Shown in pieces: positions 1 to 5,341 of a DNA stretch of 6,404 nt. This DNA is from Maricaulis sp965657935 (GTDB lineage Bacteria; Pseudomonadota; Alphaproteobacteria; Caulobacterales; Maricaulaceae): the NCBI GenBank assembly GCA_965657935.1, contig CBFHQE010000137.1:1-6404 (forward strand). The letters are read 5' to 3'. Each line of letters begins with the position of its first letter. The first letter of the stretch is position 1. The translations under genes were made by a program, and so were the position numbers. The notes beneath the pieces were generated by a model that was not told the origin of the DNA, did not search any database, and saw only the letters and a list, made by a program, of their open reading frames with translations.

Positions 1-88
1 TATCCATATCACCATCACGGATGACCATCCCTGGGCGCAGGCCTTTGTGGTGATGGAAGCCGTGCCGGAGGATGCGCCTGATGCGTGA
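1..88 (+). CDS. acpS: Holo-[acyl-carrier-protein] synthase, C-terminal end only (partial)
   Basis: Only the last 28 codons are in the window, read in the frame beginning at position 2 and ending with TGA at 86-88. The peptide begins IHITITDDHPWAQAFVV and aligns without gaps to the C-terminal strand of AcpS (E. coli ends VHVTLADERHYACATVII, from memory): a hydrophobic strand, then a D-[DE] turn, then a second strand with A-x-A/T-V. AcpS transfers the 4'-phosphopantetheine arm of CoA to a serine of apo-acyl carrier protein in the cytoplasm, activating fatty-acid synthesis. The catalytic residues lie upstream of the window. The stop overlaps the start of rnc by 8 bp, so the two are very probably co-transcribed. 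A different gene with a similar tail cannot be fully excluded from so short a piece, but a signal peptidase (lepB) tail, often found next to rnc, does not look like this. Confidence 0.75.
   Translation, partial: IHITITDDHPWAQAFVVMEAVPEDAPDA
67..71 (+). promoter_or_regulatory. Shine-Dalgarno sequence deciding the rnc start
   Basis: GGAGG lies inside the end of acpS. It is 9 nt before the ATG at 81 but directly abuts the in-frame ATG at 72, which is too close to serve it. This favours 81 as the start codon of rnc. Confidence 0.75.
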
Positions 89-770
89 CCCGATTGACCA
101 ACTGCAAAAGCGTATTGGCTATACTTTCCAGAGCCGCGAGCTGCTGGAGCGTGCACTGACCCATTCCAGCTTTGGCGAAGGCCGCAAGACGCACCGCAAT
201 TACGAACGCCTGGAATTCCTTGGCGACCGCGTGCTGGGTCTGATGACGGCGGAAGCGCTGTTCAATGCCTTTGAAGGTGCGGACGAGGGCGCCTTGGCAC
301 CGCGTCTCAACTCACTGGTGCGCAAGGAAACCTGCGCCGATGTCGCCCGTGCCGTGGATATCGGCGCCGCACTGAAAATCGGTCGGTCGGAAGAAAAGGG
401 CGGTGGCCGCGAAAAGACGTCCATCCTCGGTGATGCTTGTGAGTCCCTGATCGCTGCGATTTATCTGGACGGCGGTCGTTGCGCGGTCCAGACCTTCTAC
501 GACACACATTGGGCGCCCAAGATCGAGGATCTCAAACACAAGCCCAAGGACGCCAAATCGGCGCTGCAGGAATGGGCGGCCAAGAAGGGATATACCCAGC
601 CGCGCTACGATCTGAGAGAACGTTCCGGCCCGGACCACCGACCGATTTTCACGGTCGAGGTCATGGTCGCACCGCTCGATCCGGAAACCGGTGAGGGCAA
701 GTCAAAACAGGCGGCTGAACGTGAAGCCGCAACCAATCTATTGGCCCGGGAGGGCATGCATGTCCGCTGA
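81..770 (+). CDS. rnc: Ribonuclease III
   Basis: RNase III is an Mg2+-dependent endonuclease that cleaves double-stranded RNA as a homodimer. It separates 16S and 23S precursors and processes some mRNAs. With the start at 81 the protein has 229 residues, the usual family length. The N-terminal nuclease domain covers about residues 3-150 and carries the signature NYERLEFLGD at 40-49. The acidic residues of the active site are visible: E42, E45 and D49 in the signature, and D118 and E121 in LGDACESLIA. The C-terminal double-stranded-RNA-binding domain runs from about 156 (KSALQEWA) to 226 and ends in the typical GKSKQAAEREAA helix. The residue after GD is Arg instead of the Ser of E. coli, as I recall for other alphaproteobacteria. 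An in-frame ATG at 72 would add three residues but has no properly spaced ribosome-binding site. The gene overlaps acpS by 8 bp and era by 11 bp, implying translational coupling. In several bacteria RNase III cuts the leader of its own transcript; the leader is outside this window. Confidence 0.97.
   Translation: MRDPIDQLQKRIGYTFQSRELLERALTHSSFGEGRKTHRNYERLEFLGDRVLGLMTAEALFNAFEGADEGALAPRLNSLVRKETCADVARAVDIGAALKIGRSEEKGGGREKTSILGDACESLIAAIYLDGGRCAVQTFYDTHWAPKIEDLKHKPKDAKSALQEWAAKKGYTQPRYDLRERSGPDHRPIFTVEVMVAPLDPETGEGKSKQAAEREAATNLLAREGMHVR
748..754 (+). promoter_or_regulatory. Shine-Dalgarno sequence deciding the era start
   Basis: GGGAGGG within the last codons of rnc, with its GGAGG core (749-753) 6 nt before the ATG at 760. 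It argues against the longer in-frame open reading back to 691, which would add 23 non-conserved residues ahead of the GTPase domain. Confidence 0.75.
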
Positions 771-1707
771 TACTCCACTTCGCTGCGGTTTTGTTGCCGT
801 CATCGGTTCACCCAATGCCGGCAAATCGACGTTGGTAAACTCGCTCGTCGGTGAAAAAGTCACCATCGTGACGCACAAGGTCCAAACCACGCGCTTTGCC
901 GTTCGTGGCGTGGCCATTGATGGTCCCAGTCAGATTGTCCTGGTCGACACGCCCGGCGTTTTTGCGCCCAAGCGTCGTCTGGACAAGGCCATGGTCAATG
1001 CGGCGTGGGCCGGGGTGGCTGACGCAGACGCGGTGATTCACGTGGTGGATGCCGGTGCCCGTGACCGTATGGCGCGCGGTGAAAGCAAGTCCGGCGACAG
1101 CAAGATGATCGAGGATGACGAGCGTGTCACCGAGGGGCTCAGACGCTCGGGTGGCAAGGCCATACTGGCGCTCAACAAGATTGACCTTCTGGCCCGTGAC
1201 CGGTTGCTTGCGATTTCACAAAATATATTTGAAACAGGTTGTTATGGCGAAGTCTTTATAGTTTCAGCCAAACGGGGTTATGGCGTGGATACGCTGAAAA
1301 CCCATCTCTCCGGTCTGATGCCGGAAGGTGTCTGGCACTATCCCCAAGACCAGGTCGCCGACCTGCCCTCGCGTATTCTGGCTGCCGAGATCACGCGCGA
1401 GAAAGTCTATCTGCGCCTGCACGAAGAGCTGCCCTACGCCTCCATGGTCGATACGGAAGTGTGGAAACGCCTTCGCGATGGCTCCCTTCGGGTGGAACAG
1501 TCGATTGTCATCGAGCGGGACAGCCAGAAACCGATCGTTATCGGCAAGGGTGGTTCGGCGCTGAAATCAATCGGCGAGGCCTCCCGCAAGGAATTGGAGG
1601 AAGTGCTGGGCTGCAAGGTTCACCTCTTCCTCAACGTGAAGGTCGATCCGAAATGGATGAATCGTCGCGGACATTATTCAGATGTGGGTCTGGACTTTGA
1701 CGTCTAG
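760..1707 (+). CDS. era: GTPase Era, 16S rRNA-binding ribosome-assembly factor
   Basis: Era is an essential GTPase that binds the 3' end of 16S rRNA and helps mature the 30S subunit. It often sits beside rnc, which acts on the same precursor RNA. The 315-residue protein shows all GTPase motifs: G1 GSPNAGKS (16-23), switch I with TT at 43-44, G3 DTPG (63-66), G4 NKID (139-142) and G5 SAK (169-171). The C-terminal KH RNA-binding domain has IGKGG at 261-265 and the conserved tail PKWMNRRGHYSDVG (297-310). The segment between G3 and G4 is about a dozen residues longer than in E. coli because of a charged stretch around residues 101-123. The start at 760 is chosen for its Shine-Dalgarno sequence and because MSADTPLRCG leads directly into the first GTPase strand. 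The start overlaps the rnc stop by 11 bp. Codons 155-171 are unusually AT-rich. Confidence 0.97.
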   Translation: MSADTPLRCGFVAVIGSPNAGKSTLVNSLVGEKVTIVTHKVQTTRFAVRGVAIDGPSQIVLVDTPGVFAPKRRLDKAMVNAAWAGVADADAVIHVVDAGARDRMARGESKSGDSKMIEDDERVTEGLRRSGGKAILALNKIDLLARDRLLAISQNIFETGCYGEVFIVSAKRGYGVDTLKTHLSGLMPEGVWHYPQDQVADLPSRILAAEITREKVYLRLHEELPYASMVDTEVWKRLRDGSLRVEQSIVIERDSQKPIVIGKGGSALKSIGEASRKELEEVLGCKVHLFLNVKVDPKWMNRRGHYSDVGLDFDV

Positions 1708-1719
1708 CCAGTTCGCCTC

Positions 1720-1735
1720 GGTGACAAGACTCACC
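1720..1735 (+). repeat. Small inverted repeat between era and recO
   Basis: GGTGA at 1720-1724 and TCACC at 1731-1735 are perfect complements around a 6-nt loop (CAAGAC). This is the only dyad noticed in the 40-bp era-recO gap. There is no following T-run, so it does not look like an intrinsic terminator. It ends 12 nt before the recO start, where no good Shine-Dalgarno sequence is visible. The stem is short, and chance occurrence is quite possible. Confidence 0.4.
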
Positions 1736-1747
1736 TAGAACACCGCC

Positions 1748-2476
1748 ATGGATTGGATTGATTCAGGCATTATTATCGCCGTGCGCCCCCACGGTGAAAC
1801 CTCCGCAATTGTCGAGGTGCTGACGGCTGAACACGGTCGCCATGCGGGGCTGGTCAAGGGCGCCCGCTCGCGCACACTGCGACCTGTCCTGCAACCGGGC
1901 AACCAGGTACGCCTGCAGTGGCGCGCGCGACTGGCTGAACATCTTGGCCAGTTTCAGGTCGAACCGGACGAGCTGGGTGTTGGCCTGGTCATGGATGACC
2001 GCTCCTCGCTGGCGGGTCTGAACGCTGCCTGTGCCATGGCCGTGCTCGCTCTGCCCGAACGCGAGGCTCATGAGGCCGTTTATAACGGCTTTCGGGTCTT
2101 GTTATCGGCGCTGGAGGATATCGATATCTGGCCGGCATTGTATGTGCGCTGGGAAGCCGGGCTGTTATCCGATCTTGGTTATGGCCTGGACTGGGAGAAA
2201 TGCGCGGTTACAGGTGAGACCGAGGACCTGACCCATATCAGCCCGCGCACCGGCCGCGCAGTGTGCGGCGAGAAAGCAGCTCCCTATGTCGCCAAACTGC
2301 TGGCGCTGCCATCCTTCATGCGCGGCACCGGGCAGATCAGTGAAGGCGATATCGCCAGCGGACTTGAGCTTACCGGCTATTTCCTGGAACGCCGCGTGTT
2401 GTGGCCGGTCGACAAGCAGTTGCCCGACGCGCGGGAACGCCTCATCAACGAGCTGGAACGGGTGGGGAGACTCTAG
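1748..2476 (+). CDS. recO: DNA repair protein RecO
   Basis: RecO works with RecR (and RecF) to load RecA on SSB-coated single-stranded DNA during recombinational gap repair, and it can anneal complementary strands. The 242-residue length is typical. The N-terminal OB-fold covers about residues 1-80 and includes the characteristic start DSGIIIAVRPHGETSAIVEVLT and the KGARSR segment (37-42) in the basic DNA-binding region. The C-terminal helical domain follows. In the region where many RecO proteins carry a four-cysteine zinc site, only C152 (KCAVTG) and C173 (AVCGEK) are present, with TEDLTHISPRTGRAV between them. From memory this degenerate form is common in alphaproteobacteria. The ATG at 1748 has no clear ribosome-binding site; it is chosen because family similarity starts immediately. 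The gene is 40 bp after era and probably in the same transcript. Its TAG stop shares the CTAG tetranucleotide with the stop of the convergent gene on the other strand. Confidence 0.95.
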   Translation: MDWIDSGIIIAVRPHGETSAIVEVLTAEHGRHAGLVKGARSRTLRPVLQPGNQVRLQWRARLAEHLGQFQVEPDELGVGLVMDDRSSLAGLNAACAMAVLALPEREAHEAVYNGFRVLLSALEDIDIWPALYVRWEAGLLSDLGYGLDWEKCAVTGETEDLTHISPRTGRAVCGEKAAPYVAKLLALPSFMRGTGQISEGDIASGLELTGYFLERRVLWPVDKQLPDARERLINELERVGRL

Positions 2477-2856
2477 GACGAAATCCACTGTTTTGCCGCT
2501 TTCAGATCGGCGCAGATACGCATCTGGTAATGATCCTGGCGCGGGTAAAAGAGGTTACGCCAGACTTCCAGGGCGTGGATGATTTGCTCACTCGCTCCCA
2601 GAACCGCGGCGTGCACGATGTGATCAACATCCTGGGGGATGGTGGCCCGGCGCCGAAAACTCAATGAGACAGCATCCGGCCCGGGAAGGTCCAGGCTTTG
2701 CGCCGCTCGCATGTCATGCAACAGGTTGTAGGTCGACGGATACTCACCGCGCTCCATACCGCTCACCAGCGTATGGATATCCTGCGCCGTTATGCGTCCG
2801 GAATAGCGGATATACAGGTGGTCCGGGTGATTTTGCACGGCAATTTCAAGGGGCAT
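2473..2856 (-). CDS. Hypothetical protein with SpoIIAA/STAS-like layout
   Basis: I do not recognise a named gene. The 127-residue protein has no signal peptide and no membrane segment, so it is probably cytoplasmic. It reads as alternating strands and helices: a long N-terminal hairpin (MPLEIAVQNH, then LYIRYSGRIT at 14-23), a helix (24-36), a strand with YNLLHDMR (43-50), a helix (about 60-72), a strand HAAVLGAS (82-89), an amphipathic helix EQIIHALEVWRNLF (90-103), a strand, and a last helix ending AKQWI. A first motif of the form Y-x-G-x-[IV]-T, a central D-[ML]-R and a C-terminal A-x-x-W-[IL] resemble the SpoIIAA/STAS-like superfamily found in many short uncharacterised proteobacterial proteins. 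That assignment is inference. I chose the ATG at 2856, preceded by GAGAG and matching the start of the first strand. The frame stays open to an ATG at 2988, but that extra 44-residue piece looks non-conserved and would cover the parC promoter region. The gene converges on recO with a 4-bp overlap and diverges from parC. The alternative plus-strand readings here are short and resemble no family. Confidence 0.78.
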   Translation of the reverse strand: MPLEIAVQNHPDHLYIRYSGRITAQDIHTLVSGMERGEYPSTYNLLHDMRAAQSLDLPGPDAVSLSFRRRATIPQDVDHIVHAAVLGASEQIIHALEVWRNLFYPRQDHYQMRICADLKAAKQWISS

Positions 2857-2970
2857 GAGCGTCTCTCGATGACCAGTCTGACAAAACTGGGTCGATTCCG
2901 CGGTCACTTTGGGAATGTTATTATTCCGGCAGAATAGCACGTGTTTTCCCCGGCTAAACCTGCGCTGAAC

Positions 2971-2986
2971 GCCTGTGTAGACAGGC
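2971..2986 (+). repeat. Perfect inverted repeat upstream of the parC -10 box
   Basis: GCCTGT (2971-2976) and ACAGGC (2981-2986) are perfect complements separated by GTAG. The dyad lies 8 nt upstream of the TATAAT at 2995-3000, thus over the -35/spacer region of the likely parC promoter. A further CCTGT copy follows at 3003-3007. The 16-bp dyad could be a repressor or activator operator. It could also form a small hairpin in a transcript of the minus-strand gene if that starts far upstream. No regulator is identified. Confidence 0.5.
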
Positions 2987-2994
2987 AAACCCGC

Positions 2995-3000
2995 TATAAT
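2995..3000 (+). promoter_or_regulatory. Probable -10 box of the parC promoter
   Basis: A perfect TATAAT stands 29 nt before the parC ATG, in the divergent gap between the minus-strand gene and parC. No good TTGACA-like element is present 16-18 nt upstream; that position reads CCTGTG and lies inside an inverted repeat. The promoter may therefore be weak or dependent on a bound protein. A transcript starting about 7 nt downstream would have a leader of roughly 20-25 nt. Confidence 0.55.
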
Positions 3001-3017
3001 GACCTGTACGAATCAAA

Positions 3018-3023
3018 AAGGTG
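3018..3023 (+). promoter_or_regulatory. Shine-Dalgarno sequence deciding the parC start
   Basis: AAGGTG lies 6 nt before the ATG at 3030. It overlaps the in-frame GTG at 3021, an alternative start that would add three residues and would have no ribosome-binding site of its own. Confidence 0.55.
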
Positions 3024-3029
3024 CAGGAC

Positions 3030-5306
3030 ATGGGCGAGAATTTCGATCCCCAGGGTGGTCATATAATCGAGGAGCCTTTCGATGAAGCGCTCTCGAAACG
3101 CTATCTCGCCTACGCCTTGTCAACGATCACCCAGCGGGCCCTGCCGGATGCGCGTGATGGTCTGAAACCGGTTCATCGCCGTTTGCTTTACGCCATGCGT
3201 GAGCTGAAGCTGAACCCGGATGCGGCGTTCAAGAAATCCGCCCGTGTTGTGGGTGATGTGATCGGTAAATATCACCCGCACGGTGATCAGTCGGTCTATG
3301 ACGCGCTGGTACGTCTCAGCCAGGATTTTGCTGCGCGTTACCCGCTGGTCGAGGGGCAGGGCAATTTCGGCAATATCGACGGCGATAATGCAGCCGCGAT
3401 GCGTTACACCGAAGCACGCCTGACCAAGGCGGCTGAACTCCTGCTGCAGGATATCGAAAACGGAACGGTTGATTTCGAGGACACGTATGACGGTTCGGAA
3501 AGCGAGCCGCTCGTCCTGCCGGGTGCTTTCCCGAACCTGCTGGCCAATGGATCAACCGGTATTGCCGTAGGTATGGCGACATCCATCCCGCCGCACAATG
3601 CTGCGGAACTTTGTGGCGCAGCCCGTGCGTTGATCGCCGATCCGGAGGTCACGACTGATACGCTGTTGACCCACGTCAAGGGTCCGGACTTTCCGACCGG
3701 TGGTATCTGTGTGGAGAGCGCTGCGAGTATTCGCGAGGCCTATGAAACCGGGCGTGGCGGGTTCCGGACCCGTGCGAAATGGGAGAAGGAAGATCTCGGC
3801 CGCGGCATGTGGCGGATTATCGTGACCGAGATCCCGTACCTGGTTCAGAAATCCAAGCTGGTCGAGCGCATCGCGCAACTCATGGACGCCAAGAAGCTGC
3901 CGCTGGTGGACGATATCCTCGACGAGTCCACCGAGGATATCCGCCTCGTCATCGAGCCGAAGTCCAAGCTGGTCGATCCGGACATGATGATGGAGAGCCT
4001 GTTCAAGCTGACGGATCTGGAAAACCGGATCTCGCTGAACCTCAACGTGCTCGATCCGACCGGCACGCCGCGGGTCATGCCGCTGAAGGAAACGCTGCGG
4101 ATCTGGATCAGCCATCGCCGTGAAGTCGTGGTGCGCCGGGCCCGTACACGCCTGACCAAGGTGGAAGACCGCCTGGAAGTCCTCGCCGGCTATATCATCG
4201 TCTATGCAGATCTCGACGAGGTGATCCGGATTATCCGCTTTGAGGACAAGCCCAAGGAAACCTTGATGGAGACCTTCAAGCTGACCGAGCGTCAGACCGA
4301 AGCGATCCTGAACATGCGCTTGCGGGCCTTGCGCAAGCTGGAAGAGCTGGAGATCCGGGCCGAGGACACCAAACTCCGCGGTGAGCGCAAATCCCTGAAA
4401 GATCTCATCGGCTCGGAAGCGCTGCAATGGGAGAAGGTCGATGGCGAAATCGCTGAGGTCGAGGCCTGGTATGGTCCTGAGACTGAGATCGGTGCCCGCC
4501 GCACGAAATTCGGTGATGCGCCGACAATCGCTGATGCTGCCTCTATCGAGGCCTTTGTTGTCCGCGAGCCCATCACCGCAGTGCTTTCGGAAAAAGGTTG
4601 GGTAAGGGCGCTCAAGGGCCATTCTTCCGACGTCACCGGCCTCAAATTCAAGGAAGGCGACAAGTCCGCCTTTGCCGTGAAGTGCGAGACCACTGACAAG
4701 CTGTTGATGTTCGCGACGGACGGCAAGTTCTACACGCTCGAAGCCTCCAAACTGCCCGGCGGCAGAGGTCATGGGGAGCCTGTGCGCCTGCATGTCGACC
4801 TGCCCGATGATGCCGCGCCTATCGGCTTGTTCAAATATGATCCGGACCGCGTGCTGCTTGTGGCCTCGGGGGCCGGTACCGGTTTCCGCATTGCCGAAAA
4901 GGATTGCATGGCGGCCAAGAAGGGCGGCAAGCAGATCCTCAACCTGGTCGATGGCGACGAGGCTCTGCTCTGCATTCCGGCCATGGGTGATCGCTGTGCG
5001 CTGATTGGCGAGAACAAGAAACTGCTGGTGTTTGCAGCCGATGAAATTCCGGTGATGTCCCGCGGCAAGGGCGTGCGACTCCTGGGTGGCAAGGGTGCTG
5101 ACCTGGCCGATGCGACCATTTTCAACGCCGAAGATGGGTTGAGCTGGTTGGACGGTGCCGGTCGCCGGTTCAATCTTGACGACTGGGAAATGTGGACAGC
5201 CAAGCGGGCCCAGGCCGGCAAGATGGTGCCGCGGGGTTTCCCGCGTTCGCTGAGATTTGCCCCGCGGGGCTCGGAATTCCTCGCCTCGCAGGCGAAATCG
5301 GAATAA
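3030..5306 (+). CDS. parC: DNA topoisomerase IV subunit A
   Basis: ParC is the breakage-reunion subunit of topoisomerase IV. With ParE it forms a heterotetramer that passes one duplex through another to unlink daughter chromosomes. The protein has 758 residues from the ATG at 3030, normal for ParC. The N-terminal winged-helix region contains DARDGLKPVHRR (40-51), the GKYHPHGD loop (79-86) and the catalytic tyrosine Y126 in AAAMRYTEARLT, which forms the covalent bond with DNA. I178 in GSTGIAVG is the DNA-intercalating isoleucine position. The tower and the long coiled coil leading to the C-gate follow, with helices rich in E, K, R and L around residues 360-470. From about 500 to the end is the C-terminal beta-pinwheel. 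Its repeats (SRGKGVRLLG and similar) are degenerate, and the GyrA-box QRRGGKG is absent, which separates it from GyrA. At the quinolone-interaction positions it has Q87 and D91, where E. coli has S80 and E84. It is divergent from the small minus-strand gene and 35 bp before lemA. Confidence 0.96.
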   Translation: MGENFDPQGGHIIEEPFDEALSKRYLAYALSTITQRALPDARDGLKPVHRRLLYAMRELKLNPDAAFKKSARVVGDVIGKYHPHGDQSVYDALVRLSQDFAARYPLVEGQGNFGNIDGDNAAAMRYTEARLTKAAELLLQDIENGTVDFEDTYDGSESEPLVLPGAFPNLLANGSTGIAVGMATSIPPHNAAELCGAARALIADPEVTTDTLLTHVKGPDFPTGGICVESAASIREAYETGRGGFRTRAKWEKEDLGRGMWRIIVTEIPYLVQKSKLVERIAQLMDAKKLPLVDDILDESTEDIRLVIEPKSKLVDPDMMMESLFKLTDLENRISLNLNVLDPTGTPRVMPLKETLRIWISHRREVVVRRARTRLTKVEDRLEVLAGYIIVYADLDEVIRIIRFEDKPKETLMETFKLTERQTEAILNMRLRALRKLEELEIRAEDTKLRGERKSLKDLIGSEALQWEKVDGEIAEVEAWYGPETEIGARRTKFGDAPTIADAASIEAFVVREPITAVLSEKGWVRALKGHSSDVTGLKFKEGDKSAFAVKCETTDKLLMFATDGKFYTLEASKLPGGRGHGEPVRLHVDLPDDAAPIGLFKYDPDRVLLVASGAGTGFRIAEKDCMAAKKGGKQILNLVDGDEALLCIPAMGDRCALIGENKKLLVFAADEIPVMSRGKGVRLLGGKGADLADATIFNAEDGLSWLDGAGRRFNLDDWEMWTAKRAQAGKMVPRGFPRSLRFAPRGSEFLASQAKSE

Positions 5307-5308
5307 AA

Positions 5309-5322
5309 GGGATCAAATTCCC
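5309..5322 (+). repeat. Short dyad between parC and lemA
   Basis: GGGA (5309-5312) and TCCC (5319-5322) flank a 6-nt loop two bases after the parC stop. The stem is only 4 bp and no T-run follows, so it is too weak to call a terminator. Readthrough from parC into lemA is plausible. Confidence 0.25.
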
Positions 5323-5328
5323 CTAACT

Positions 5329-5332
5329 GGAG
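5329..5332 (+). promoter_or_regulatory. Ribosome-binding site of lemA
   Basis: GGAG, within CTGGAG, lies 9 nt before the ATG at 5342. It is a good match and supports this start, which leads directly into the N-terminal membrane segment. Confidence 0.65.
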
Positions 5333-5341
5333 CGTTTCTAA

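Noticed and set aside
1239..1700. A 153-codon plus-strand open frame in another frame of era.
   Set aside because: It is an out-of-frame shadow of the era KH region, whose own frame holds conserved motifs throughout.
2967..2986. A possible SOS (LexA) box near GAAC at 2967-2970.
   Set aside because: The alphaproteobacterial box needs a second GAAC or GTTC after 7 nt. The sequence there is TAGA, so it does not match.
2857..2988. A 44-residue N-terminal extension of the minus-strand gene starting at 2988.
   Set aside because: The extension has no recognisable pattern, covers the parC promoter dyad, and lies upstream of an ATG at 2856 that starts exactly at the first predicted strand.
3552..4793. 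A 413-codon open frame on the minus strand inside parC.
   Set aside because: It lies entirely within the strongly supported parC frame, is rich in H, Q, D and L as expected of an antisense shadow of GC-rich coding DNA, and resembles no family.
5304..5330. An intrinsic terminator after parC.
   Set aside because: The stem is only 4 bp and no T-run follows, so it cannot be supported as a terminator.
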